DNA from: Trochalopteron elliotii | Taxonomy: Eukaryota; Chordata; Aves; Passeriformes; Leiothrichidae | Assembly: GCA_024734555.1 (NCBI GenBank) | Contig: JANPWX010000026.1 | Span: forward strand, 1,182,783-1,246,782 | Length of the DNA: 64,000 nucleotides | Direction of reading: 5' to 3' | Shown here: one piece after another, positions 1 to 13,000 of the stretch | Layout of the letters: each line of letters begins with the position of its first letter | Position numbering within the stretch: position 1 is the first letter of the stretch | Notes under the pieces: model-generated | Told to the model about the DNA's origin: nothing | Seen by the model: the letters and a program-made list of their open reading frames with translations, nothing else | Database searches by the model: none | Program-made: the position numbers and the translations under genes

Positions 1-1177
1 TTTTCAACAAAATGGTGTTCTAAATATATGTATACATTAAGTGTGGTATATAGCCATTTTGGTCATTGATTCTAACTAGAAGAAGTCTGGGTGCAGTAGT
101 AAACCTTGTTTAAGCATATTTGTAAACTTGTAAGAGCATGGTTTTGTATAATATGGAATTCCAAGTCCTTTATCAACAGCACACAAAAGTTGTTAATGAC
201 TTGACCAACCAGCTGAGTGAAGAACTAATGTGAAATCAGGGAGGAGTTTTTGTTACAAAAACAGGATTTAGAGAAAATTCAGATTTAAAGAGCTACTTTA
301 TAGACCCTTCTTAAGCTGACCAACACACAAAGGCATCCATATGGGGGCACATGCTTACAACTATTGACAATATCAACACATGCACAACCTTGTCAGAGGT
401 CCTGAGCTTACTTTTTCTAGTGGACCACTTGGTTATTTCTTGGTTTAAGGCCTTTGACAGCATGTGGTGATCAGTAAAAGCCCAAATATTGTGGTTGCTC
501 CATTCGAGGTGTGTTCTCGATCTACCTAATCATGTCAGTTTTTCATTCTGTTTTTATTTGTGTGAGCTTATCCAATAATCTTCAGTATTTGTTTAAAAGC
601 AATATCTTAGAATAAAAGAACTGTTACAATCACATAAATTGTCTTTTAAAAATACCAAACTTTTATTTTTCTTAGAAAAATGCATGCTGTTCCATACTGT
701 GCCTTTATATAGCATTTCAGAAAATACAAATTTTCTGTCACTCTTCTCTTTTAGTGACTATAAAATAATATTAAAAACAAGGCTCTGCTCAGTTTTGTTA
801 GTTTCAAATCTAAAGATGGACCTTCAATAGGAATGGTTCTGCCATTTAACACATGTGAACTTGGCTTTGATATCTCAAAGGTAAGAGATCAAATGAAGTT
901 TAGGAAGTAATTTCTGATTATTTTTCTCCAGCTTGGCAAATATTATGGGATAATTGTGGACATTAAATATTGCAGGAGTGAATCACTGGCTCAAGGAGCA
1001 GCAATGACTCAAATGCTGCTCTTGACCTTGTTCTACAATTTTTCTAAGCAAAAGCAGGACCATATTTATTAACCATTCAGTGTAGCTTGGTCTGCTATGC
1101 TACATAATTTTAAAGTAAATATATTAGCAAGTTTGTTTGTAAAGCTGTTTAATCCTGTTTTTTAGTTCAAGCTTGTG

Positions 1178-1202
1178 TTTTTTTTTTTTTTTTTTTTTTT
1201 TT
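1178..1202. repeat. Poly-T tract
   Basis: 25 consecutive T. No retrocopied sequence was recognised next to it. Confidence 0.97.
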
Positions 1203-3723
1203 AACTTTCTGAAGCATAGGGACTAGCTGTCAGCAAATGAATAGAATGGAAACTTGTTTGCACATGATATTATATATATTTAATACATCTTGCTTTTTCC
1301 TGCCTCTTGGTAGACAGAAAACACAAAGAACAATTTTGTATTATCAGAGAAGCAGCAAGTCAAATATTTTCTCTGTATTAAAGAGACATTGAGAAAGCAG
1401 TGAGTTGACCAAGAGCAGTGGTAGTCTAGCCCCTTTGAAAATAGTGCCATGTGAAACTCCCACTAACACCTCCAATATCAAGGGTCACTACTGCCCAGGA
1501 AAAATATTCAAGAAAAATCAAACCCACAGCTTTATTCTCTTCTCTACTATTTTGCAAGTTCTTTCTTTAGGTTTTGGGTTGAGTAGCCTCTACTTACAAA
1601 ATTCTGGTAGGTTGTGTTACTTTCTAGCAGTTGCATTTATTAACAGTGTGTCTTCATTTGGATGGGCCAGTGCAGATCAAGGAATTTCTGCACAGTTACT
1701 GTGGCAGAAGAACTTCAGAAAGGCTCCCCAATTGCAGGTATCTCTTGTTTCCTCTTGTGCCATTGTTACTTCTGTTTGTGTTGGCTAAATATACTGGCCA
1801 AGAGAGGTTGCTGTGGTTTAGCCAGGTGTGATTTCTTACGAAGTGGGGATGGGAATGACTGGAAATATGTATTTGTTATCTATTTTTAGCTTTATTTGAT
1901 AGCAACGTTTATACAGTTATTTACACTTACTATCCTAGAAATGATCATAGTAAGTCTATTCGATTAATCACTCTTTATACCATAGGTTATGTCAAATTAG
2001 TGGTGAATGATTTGGCTGCATTGCTGAGTTGTGCAAATCTTAAGAAAATAAGTAGTTCTAAAGAGTTAAACGAGGGGAGAGTTGGCAGTGCTTGTGCTGA
2101 TTGCTTGAAGTGGGTTGAAGTTCACAGTCTATTTGCATATGAATTAACTGAGGTTGGTGTCCAGCAGTGCTTTTCAGAGCAGACTTCAGAAAGACTTTTT
2201 TTTGTGTAATAAAGCACTTCAAAATGTTAGATGGAAAATGAAGGATATTTAAAATACTTCTTTCTTTTCCTGACAGAGAGAGCTTTCTTCTCATTTTATT
2301 CTAAGGCTTATTGTAATCTGAAATATTTTTACCACTAAATAGGCTGTCTTGTGGTAAAAGCCACTATCATTTTCACATCAGCATATTAAAAACTTTCTGC
2401 AAGTAATTTTAGTTCCTTCATAAGGAATTTCCTAATATCTACAAAAAGAAACAAAGTAATCTGAAAGCAGCTCATAACTTTATTCAGATAACAATTTGTT
2501 CATTACTAAAAATGCTCTTTTATTAAGTGATAGGAACTTCTAGATTATTACTTTACATACTTTTGCTTCCATTAGGAAATAAAATATTTTAGAGGCTTTC
2601 TGCATTGTAACTCTGATTTTATTATTAATATAGCAGAACTTTGTCTTCCTAAATAATATGTAAATCATTATACACATTTAATCAAATTGAAGAGCAATTA
2701 AAAAAAAAGGTAGAAAATTCTTACATGATGAACACTAGAAATAAACTTTGTTTTCAAAGACCTTGCAGATTATGATTTCTTTCAAAGTTCAACATTCCAA
2801 GTTCTATTTCTTTTATGTATTTTACTTTGTAAACTTTACTCAAAACACCACTATAACTGATAATATATGTTGTTTATGGATTTTACTAATTTTTGTCATA
2901 AATGATTGCTGGAAAAGAGAAATCAAAGAAATTTCACATCATTCTGGTAGATCAATGGAAATCTTGATTCATATGCAAAAGCAGTCAAAAGAATAAATGC
3001 AACCTTTCATTCAGTTACAGAGTGAATATAGTGCACTAATGTTACAATTATTTATGTAATTGAGCATTGTACTTGGTGACAATCATGCCCTTCCAGTGAT
3101 AACAAGAAACATGCAAGGTTCAAACACATTCGATATATACACAGAAAAAGGTATTAACTGCTTTCTGAGGACAAACCGTAGTGCAATAGAAAGCTAAATG
3201 CACATGAATGAATTACCAATTCACAAATACCTGTGGTTTAGTGTTGCAGTAATCCAAATTTTTATTCACAGAGCAGAAAATAACCTATTGTGCCTAAGTA
3301 AAAGAAGAGATGAACCTTGTTAATTTTGAAAATGCTTTTGCATTTATATTTTAAAATAATTATTTTGTCACATTTTGGAGAGGCTTTTGTTCCTTTTGCA
3401 TCATTCGTAGAAGTGTCTAATTTTTCTGACCTAAGGGTCTGTTTTGAGTCTTAAATCAACAAAAAGCAGAAGCTTTTATAAGATGTGACATTTATACAAC
3501 ATCTTGTTTAACTATTCACCTTTTATGAGTGATTTGAGACCTAAAAGGTATCTGAGTCCAGGTACCGTTGTTAAAGAAAGATTTTCTCAGTGTTTTGCAG
3601 ATATTCCTCAGGTCTGAGAAGTGTATGCTCAGAAAATTCTCTGAAAGACAATATCATTTCCAAACATCTGCTCAGTTATTTCTGCAGTATTCATAAGAGT
3701 GCAAAATCTGATGTTATCAAGGA

Positions 3724-4745
3724 AAGACTGTTTTGGATTGGAAAGGACCTTAGAGTTCATCTCATTCCAACCCCCTGCCATGGGAAAGAAAAGCTTCCAC
3801 TAGGCCAGGGTGGAAGTCCATCCAGTTCATCCAGTCTGGCCTTGAACACTTCCAGGGCTTGGGCAAGCTGTGTGTTAGCACCCTCATAATGAAGCATTTC
3901 CTCCTAATATATAATCTAAAACTACTCTCAGTTTAAAGTTATTCTCCCTCATCCTATCACTAAGTGCCCTTGTAAAACAAAACATACCTCTTCATCTTTT
4001 GTGTAGGGCCTCTTTAGGTACTGGAAGGCCTCAGTGTGGTCTTTCTGGGACCTCCTCTTCTCCAGCCTGAACAACCCCAAATCTCTGAGCCTGGAGAAGT
4101 GCTTCACAGGAGAGGTGCTCCAACCCTCTGGTCGTCTTGGTGGCCCTCCTCTGGGCTCACTCCAACAGGGCCACATCCTTATGCTGGGGTTCTCAGAGCT
4201 GGAGCAGTACTCCAGGTGGGGTCTCACAGGAACAGAATGGAGGGGAGAGGATCACCCCCCTTGACCTCCTGCCCACAATTCTTTTGCTGCAGCCCCAGAT
4301 TTTCTGTGCTGCAAGTGCGCATTGCTGAGTCATGTTGGACTTCTTGTCAACCAACACCCCCAAGTCCTTCTCACTGGCGATGCCCTCAATCTGTCCTCCA
4401 CCCAACCTTTATTTGTACTTGGGATTGGAGGACCTTGCACTTGAAGAGTTGTGCACAGTCCAACCCCACAGGCCTGTCCAGGTCCCCCTGGATGGCATCC
4501 TTTCCTTCTGGTGTGTTGACTAGACCAGGCAGCTTGGAGTCATTGGCAAACTTCCTGATGATGCCCTCAGTCACACTGTCCATGTCACTGACAAAGATGT
4601 TAAGTAGTGCCACTCCAATACCAACCCCTAAGGAATGCTGCTTGTCAACGGTCTCTGCTTGGATATTGAGCCATTGATCACAGCACTGAGGGTGTGACCA
4701 GCCAGCCAGTTCCTCATACATCAACTCCATGTCTCTCTAGTTTAG
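3724..4745 (-). mobile_element. CR1 LINE, 3' part (reverse transcriptase remnant), antisense
   Basis: This is about 1 kb of the 3' half of a chicken-repeat-1 LINE in minus orientation. Its 3' end is near 3724-3785, with the typical segment around ggaaaggacct and ccaaccccctgccatggg. Reading the minus strand, three frames carry pieces of the reverse transcriptase C-terminal region in order: 4730-4386 (LLNIFVSDMDSV, then RKFANDSKL), 4405-4193 (EKDLGVLVDKKSNMTQQCAL) and 4227-3949 (RPHLEYC, then FRLEKRRS). The frame changes show at least two frameshifts. The catalytic FADD box reads FAND, so one active-site Asp is lost. The copy is 5'-truncated, as CR1 usually is, and inactive. Plus-strand ORFs here, including a 213-codon one, are antisense shadows. 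Confidence 0.93.
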
Positions 4746-6540
4746 ATAAAAAATTAAATTTAAATTAAATTTAGTTTTTTTTAAAAAAAAGCAGCATCGT
4801 ATTTTGACAGTGAGCCATTCTTTTCTCTTTGTTCTGTTTCAAGATGGAAGCATAAGTTCATCTCATCATAAGTTTTTGCGGTGGAAAGGCCACAGAGAAA
4901 GGAGAGAAGCCCCTTATGACAGTACTTTGGGTTTGTCCTTGTCAAGTGGAATTAAGTTGTATGGATCCTCCCTCTCCTTGCAACAGCCAAGGTTAGCCAT
5001 AACCTCAGCTTCAGTGAGAAATTGATGTTTTTAATCTTGAGGGCTGATTTTTAAGTTGAAATACAGTTCATCACAGTGCTGCTCTTCCATATTATCAAGT
5101 ACTTTGACAGAGAGAAAATTCTTATTCAAAATAAACTACAAGACGCAGCACCAGGTTATGATAGTTTGAAGACTGATTATATTTTTCATTTATTTCCTAT
5201 ATCTTTTAAGGTAACTGAATCTTAGCTAGTATATTGGAGAGTTAAAATATTATTTTTTAAAGTTGTTGGTCCTTTAACCTATATGTCATGCTTCGAACTT
5301 TCATTTATTCTACCTTTATATTCTCATGTAATTCAGAATTACAGTGGTAATTAGTGCTATGGTAGTATTTCAACACAAAAAATATATTTCTCTTTTAGAT
5401 TTTTTGGTATTTGTTGAAGGCTGATTTTGATAAACAGTAATATTCTGTAAAATATTTTCTAGACCTAGATGCATGGGCTGGATTAGTTTTTAACTTAGGG
5501 CACTGAAAGAAAAAAACCTAGTATCACTCCTGAGATTTAACTTTTGTATAATATTAATTATTTTTTGAACTGAAGACAGTTTTTCTAGGGAATTTAAACT
5601 GTGTTGCTTAGCTATGGTTGCATTTTAGTCTACTGTCTAATAATAGACTGATTCTCTTATTTTATATGTGGAGAATTTTTTTCACAGAAGTATTTGTATG
5701 TTTTCTCACAGTCTACATTTGTATGTTCTTGGTGCAGTCAGCAGGGTGGGGGGAGGCTTTCTGCACCTTGGAGGTTGTATTTGAAACATTAGTAGAGTGC
5801 TTCAAGCATCAGATCTTAAAATTGTTGTCCCCAAAAGACCAAAAATCTAATATTTTAATATATTCATGTCCTTTATATCTTTTTATGTGATACTCACATT
5901 CATCTACTGCTCTAGGGTCTCAATAATCTCTTCCATGCATAAGTAAACTTCTTAAGGGGCTGATATGCTTGTCTTTGTAAAAATATACATGATAGACACA
6001 TAAATCATTAATAAATCTATACTGAAAATTTGATTTATACTTTCAAAGTCTCAGAAATCCATATAAAAAAATAGTACCCCCCCATTCTCATGGTTTCTCA
6101 GACAGAACAGCTCTCACATTAATAAAGAGATTTAAATGAAAGTTTGTGATATAATTTGCTGGCTCTAATGATTGAGAGTGCTTTTATTAATTTATGTGCT
6201 GCATCTGAATCCTCAATGAACAGTGTGAAGTATTACGTCTAATAATTTCAGTTTTATCATTCTCTGCTTGCTTTTGAGAGACAAAGATCCAACTTTAGTG
6301 AGTTAGTCTTGTCTTTTTTTTTAAGCTCAGATTGTTTCTGGAGTTATGAGTAAATGGTGAAAGAAAGCCTGAAGAGCTGATCACAAAGCTCTCAGTGGTT
6401 AAAAAAATAAGCAAACAGTTTTGTGCCTTTATTTTTTTCTAGTGAAGAAAGGGAACAGGAGATTGTATGCATGGATGGAAATTCTGAATTTTAAAATTTA
6501 TATTGTCTAAGTATTAAGTGTTGAGTATTAAATATTTGCC

Positions 6541-6732
6541 ATTAGGAAAAATGTCTTCACTAAAAGGGTGGCCTGTCATGGGAACAGGCTGCCTGGGGAA
6601 GTGATTGAGAAACATGTGGATGTGTCACTTGGGGACAGTGATCGGTGGTGAACACAGCGGTGCTTGGCCAAGGGTTGGACTCACTGAGCTTAGAGTTTTT
6701 TTCCAATGGTTAATGATTCAGTGATTCTGTTC
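6541..6732 (+). mobile_element. CR1 LINE 3' end, sense
   Basis: This fragment covers the last ~190 bases of a CR1 copy. It starts at attaggaaaaatgtcttcac, continues through ggaacaggctgcctggggaagtg and ggttggactcactgagctta, and ends in a degenerate octamer tail (atgattcagtgattctg), as is usual for CR1 3' ends. It is strongly 5'-truncated and noncoding. Confidence 0.88.
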
Positions 6733-8588
6733 AGTTGGGGCTCCTCCAAAAAGAACTATGAAAAGAGTTATGATGTTATATATAAGCATTGCAAAAATTA
6801 TTAATAATTGTTTGGGTTTTTTTCAAGGTAAGGACTTATTTTTAATTTCCAATACATCTGAGATCCTTAACATTTCAGATTATAATCTTGATTTTCAACA
6901 TCAACTTTCTTATTGCAGCATGCAACAGAAAGTTTCTGTGCATGATTTGTATCCATCAGCCATGACACCCAGTGTGATGTTTTAAAGAAAGGAAAATATT
7001 TGATAATTTGAAGGATTTTAAAGCACCAATTCACCATTTCTCTCTAGATCTGGATTTCTGATGTTACCATTGGTGGAGTCAACTGATTTACAAGCCACAG
7101 CACATCTGGGGGATCCAGAAGAAATACCATTTGCTGCAAAGTGTTTATTTCTATCACTCTAATTAGTGACTATTTAAAGAATTGTGTCTTCTCAGCACTT
7201 TGTTCTGTGTTTAGACTAGGTTTGTAAACCAATAATTGCTATGAATTTTTCATTGCTTTTTTACCGGTGTCTGAGGGATCAGTTCTTTTACAATCCTGTA
7301 ATAACTGCATTGGAATTATTTGTGTGGGACAGAAATAATGCATAAGTAATTTTCTTCTCTTTCTGGTATTTAGGTCCATCAGTAATTATACACTTCATTT
7401 TTCCTGTGTTATCTTTTACATTGCGTTTACTTTATCTATTTTTGACAGTAATTTATTTCACAAAAGGCCTTTTGACTTCAGAAAGCCAGGATTTTGTGTT
7501 AAAATTTGTATTTAATTGTCTATAACAATTTTTAACTGTTCATCCTGTAGCCTTTGCATGGAATACAAATTGTCAGCTGTAAGGCTTCACAAATTAAAAC
7601 ACCTCTGTAAGGAACTTAAATTGAGGCACAAGGAAATAGAGAAGTGCTACTGAAAAGTGTCAAACTGCTTTAAAATGAGTATGCAGTGTGTGTGAAGGTT
7701 CAACAAATTTGAAAAGATATGAGGCCTAAAAGTGAAGCTTCAGAGTTGAAATTTCCTGATTGAAAAGGGTACATCTAGGCAAAAATACTATGCTGAAGTT
7801 TTTTGATAAGTACAAGTGGAGGAGAAAGAATCCAGACAAAGGCTTTTCCATAACAAATATTTTTACAATTTAGTTATGCTTCATAGAAAGCTGAGGGGAT
7901 GGGTAGGAAGTTGTGAGTGGGGGGAAAGCTGGTATTATCACTATGTGGAAATCTCATGTTTCAGTTTATGAATATGAAAAAGTACCTTTCAAGAAGTGTT
8001 GCTCATAAATTTCTAATTTAGCACATTTCTGAGTTTACCTAGTCTCTCAAGATTATAAAGAATTGGAATACCGAAAATAGAAGGTTATGCTTTCTAGGAG
8101 CTGAACAGGATGAACAGAAGTTCAATCCTGCTACTCCTTTTGGCTTGTACCAATATACATCTACACCCAGAAAAAGACACATAAGTGCTCTCAAGTGAAG
8201 GGTCTGAATTTGGCAGATGTGGGCTTAAAAAACAGAGTAGAAAGTGAGAGGTAAGTGAAATAAAAAACCTAGTAATTGTACATACAAATTACCAAAAACT
8301 TTAGTGTGTGTGTGCTGTTAAGTATTCTTGCAGGGGAGGACTTTATGGACTGAGAAATACTTTTTCTGTTGCTCCATGTTAAGAGACAGTGTCATTTTTC
8401 TCTTCAGCAGGAATTAAATTTTAGTGGAAGATATTTAGGCAGAGGGCAAAAGTCTTGGTCATATTTCACTAGAAAAACTCTTGTTTGCTGGATATCATAG
8501 CATCTACTGGGAGTGAAAACATTGATGAAATAATCCTAAACCAGAAAAAATGTGACTCCTAACCCACCAAAAGAGAATGAAATTCTTT

Positions 8589-8626
8589 GTGTATTTAAGG
8601 GAAGTAGCTACTTCCCTTAAATACAC
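8589..8626. repeat. 38-bp perfect palindrome
   Basis: Two 19-base arms (GTGTATTTAAGGGAAGTAG and its exact reverse complement) meet with no spacer, with the centre between 8607 and 8608. The next pair out (8588/8627) is t/g. I checked it base by base. It can form a cruciform or a hairpin in RNA. Confidence 0.95.
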
Positions 8627-9959
8627 GATGGAGAAGAAGAAAAGTCTTCAATAACTAAACCTGTGACTTTGTAGCTACTTTCTTTCAGTTTCTAGTGGAA
8701 AAAAAGTAATAGAGAAATTACTACTGGAAAAAAGGAAGGAAAAAAAAAAAGCTTCTCTATGCTCCCAGACTGAAAAGTGGCATGGTTGCATTTACATTAA
8801 TATTATCATAGCAAGTTTGCATCAGTGAAAATATGAGGGTAAACCAGACACCATATGTGCAGCTCCACACTTAATTACTAGATGAACACTTCTGTAATGA
8901 AGATTATGGCATTGTTTTGAAATTTGCATCCTCCTTTTTATCCTTGCATGCATGTTATTTCTGACTATCTGCAAGAAATATTATAAAATTAGAGCCAGTG
9001 AGCAAATCTAACAACAGAAAACTATTAATGGTAAAAGTAAGTATTACTAAGGAGGAGTCCTAAATTTCTGGATGTTCACGAAGAGCTGTTATGACCAGAA
9101 AACCACTGTAAAAACTAGAATGCTGCTCTAGGATGGTTATTTACAATAGATAAAATACTAGATAATTGAAAGTCACAATAGCAAAAAAGTCTTCCATTTT
9201 GCTGTGGGATACTTGGTCATGTTTATTGTCACAACAGTGTAAGAGATACTGGTGTGCTTGCTTAAACAACCTTTCAGTTATATTTTAAATAAGTTGATTT
9301 AAAGTTTGTGTTCACTTTAATGTAACTGGGCAAGTAAAACTATGATCAGAGAATAAGGTGTGCAATTTCACTTTGTAGCTAAATAGATTAATAGTATTAA
9401 TTCAACTGTGTTGGAGTCACTGCTGTCCCTCACATCCTATTACACCTCTTGATCAGTCTTTCCTTCTCCTGGTCAGTGGTGTTGATATGAATGGTGAGCT
9501 GGATTATGGAGTTGATCTGGTTAAAAATTAACCTTTTCCTGTACTGCTCTCCACCTCTCAGTTGGAATGTCATGGCCAAAGATCAGTTTAAGCTCTCATG
9601 GAACAAGACAGCTTCCTTCAAACGTAGGTAAAACTGATTTGATTTGAAACCAATGTGTTACTGTAGACATGGACTGTAACAGTAATTGTCTGGGATAAAA
9701 CTTGGACAAAGCAGTACAGTCTTGTGACTTTAGACACTGAACTGCAGGTAACTACTCTCTCCCCCTTGCATGTCAAGACATAGCTTTAAACTTTTCTCTC
9801 TGAGCTTCTAGTGGGATACTTGATCCCTATAGTATTATCTCACGTGAGGGAGGATAGCTTCAGGGGAATGCTAATCTAGAAAGAAATTGATGTAAAGCAA
9901 ACAGTACCTGCTTTTATATGCAGTATCCTCCCAGGCATGTTTCTGATATTCCATTATGC

Positions 9960-10007
9960 TTAAAAAAAACCCCCAAAACCAACCAAAAAAAAGACAAACC
10001 CAAAAAA
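9960..10007. repeat. A/C-rich low-complexity tract
   Basis: The stretch consists almost only of A and C (runs of A separated by short C runs, such as aaccaaccaaa). It has no coding meaning. Confidence 0.85.
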
Positions 10008-13000
10008 CTGGAAAGGGCTGCCTTTCCCAGTCCTGTAAATGGTTCTTCAGGAGTAGTTTTTAAATATTCCCTTTCCAGATTTATATCTCCCTTGGATTTT
10101 GACAGTAGCCAAAACTGGGGCAAAACCTAGAGCTGAATCCAGGTTATCTTTCATGGGTGATGTTCAAATAAGTCAAGTGACTTTGGAAATAAGGGATACT
10201 TTTTGATACTTTTAATGGCACCTACTCTTTTTTTTTTTCCCCCTCAGTATATATGATGTATTATATGGCTCAGTCAGAACTGTAGGGAACTCCAAGGCTG
10301 TGGTATTATTAAGGAACATGAATAGGGAGAAAGTAGCAGGACCTTACAAACTGGATCTTGGGATGTTGGTGGGGCTGGCTTAAAGCATAGGAAGCTACCC
10401 AAAGCAGTCAACTTTGAGAGAGAGCAGCAATGGCCCTGCTCTTGCTTTGTTTTCCAAGTGTTCAACATAGAAATTGCAGCCACTGGGTGCAGTGGCTGAC
10501 ACTGAGTGTTGACACTCTTTTATTAAGTGAGTAATTAAGGAATATGAGGAGTATGCAATGTTACATGGAATATCCCCTCTTTCTCCTTAGCAGCATCTGC
10601 TTTTCCCTTATCTGCACTGTGCCAAGAAGATGAACAGGGAACCTGATGCATCAGTTTGGTCCCCTACACTTATTACCTTTGTCCTTCTTTGGCAGTCTCT
10701 TTTTCTTCCTGCTGGAACTTTCTATTGCTACAGATCATACTCAGTATTTTTGGAGGAGGCAGAGAGAGAAGGTTTGACCTGGGTTTGCTATCAGCTGTAG
10801 TTTGAGATGTTCCATATCTTACTCTGGAGAATGGAATTTATCGTCACCTCTCTCCATTGAATGTCAGATTGCCTCATTTATGCAACTTTACGACATTGAA
10901 AATGACAAAGAAAAGTGGATTCTTCCCTCTATCTGTAGGCAGGGTAATCCTGATTCTTCAAAATTAGAGATTTTCAGAATGCAAGAATTATTGTATGAAA
11001 GTGATTAATATTAAAGTGATCGAAGTAATTTGGATATCCTCCACTGAGGCTCTTTCCACTGCTTAATAGTCACATAAGAACTGCAGGACAGTAAACAGTC
11101 TTCAGATTTTTGCATGTTGCTGGCTCAGATAAAAACCTTCAAAATAACTTTCAAAACCCCCTGTCTCGGCTTTGATGAATTTCTGTATTTTGTGGCTTCC
11201 AGAAAATCTCATCTGGATAACAAGAAATATTTGAAATTGCTGAGGGGTAGGCATTCCCAGACCTTCAAAATACAGACAGAGGCAAGAAGCTTTCAGTTCT
11301 AATCGCACAGGGATGCCTACCTTAGTCAGCACTGAGGATAATGCACGTGACAGTAACTGATTTGTCAGTAAAGGCCCGCTTGGACATTTGCCCTGTGATC
11401 AGCATTTGTGACAGAGCAGTTGGAATGTGATGTTCAGCAGTATCTCCTGGCTCCTCTTCATGAGCGTTGCTGTTCACAGAGGTGTCCTAGACAATCCCAG
11501 AGTCAATGTGGTTGAATGAAAAAATGAGAATAGCCTCAAGGTGGGATGAGAAAGGGAGCACAGATTTATATTTCAGGGAGGTGGGGTGGTCACTCTTCAT
11601 ACTGTAGCTTCAGAGTGACACTTACACATGAGAGGAGATGGGATGCTCTTGCCTGTGCACAGAGGTCATACCAGATGTGATATGGAGTGTCTGGTGGTGG
11701 CATCTGAGCATTAATTTCTTGTTAAAATGTAGGGGGTTTTATGGTTAAAAGGCTGTTTCTAGTGTTTCCTGGCACACTGATGGTCAAAATTTAATTCCAG
11801 TTGATTCTACATTAACATTTTCCTGTATTTCTATTGTATAAATAGAAGGGGATATTTACCTTTTTGCCTTTGCAAAAATAACCAAACAGTGCAAAAAATC
11901 CCCCTCAAAACCAAAAAAAATCCCAAACTAAATAAAATATATAAAACTTTTTGGTTTTTTAAGTCAATGAACACAATAATTTTTGTTTTCAATGTATACA
12001 ATGGTGGTTGAGGAGACAAAATACCTTCCTTTTACATAATACCATTTCTTCACCACATACTGGCTACTCCTTGCTTCATATTATCTCCATTCCATTCTTC
12101 TTAGAAATGACAAATTTTTTTAGCTGAATAATTTTTGAAAAAAGTCTTTTTTTACAATCCTGTTTAGCTACAACCTAATCAGGAAATGGTAGGTTTTTCT
12201 GGTTTACTGTCAGCTTTCTGCATGGATTTGGAAGCTTCTTCCTAGTAGTTATATTAGAATGGTATAAAACCATAAGCAATGAAACCCAGTAAAATAGTAT
12301 AAGAGTTTAAACATAGCAGGAAATGTAGTATCAGATCCTATTTAACAAGGTTGTAAGCATACAACATGAGAAATGCATTTTTTGATTAGAAATATCTTTG
12401 CAAAATTTAAAGAAGACTGCAGCTTTTCTAGGAAAATTACTATATACTATAACGATGAACATTTATTATAAATAATAGAATAGTAAAATAGCAAATGACC
12501 AAGTCACCTGTTGGAGTAATTTTTTTTTTTAATAAGGTATGATAGGGTGAGTTTTTTTGTTCTATCAGATCTCAGAAATTGTATGTTTCCTTCCTATTTT
12601 TCTCAGTCTGTTAATTTATTTTTACATAAGGTGAGAAAATCCTTCTTTTATAGACTTGGCCTTAAGCATCCAAGCATGTGGCACTAGGAACCTATGCCAA
12701 CTTTATGACTGACAAAACAAGTGCTATTTTCTGTATTTCTTTCTGATTGTGCTGAATTGAGGCTCATGAAGAAAGTTGACCTTTGTGACAATGAAAAAAA
12801 AAGGGTTGAGTCACCACAAAGCAGGAAAGAAGAGAGGTAAAAAACTCCACAGCAGTTAAATTGAAAAAGAGAAAATATCTGTTACTATTTTGGCTATTCA
12901 AGTACAGAACGCTTTACTCTATTTGTATACTTCTGTGAACGTATATGAATGGACACAGATTTTTTTCTAAAAACAATCACAGGAAACTTTGAAATTTTTT

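Noticed and set aside
1405..1788. 127-codon plus-strand ORF
   Set aside because: It begins at TTG rather than ATG, has no recognisable domain, no splice context and no supporting composition.
4036..4677. 213-codon plus-strand ORF, the longest in the window
   Set aside because: It lies entirely antisense to the CR1 reverse transcriptase remnant, and the sequence has no independent similarity.
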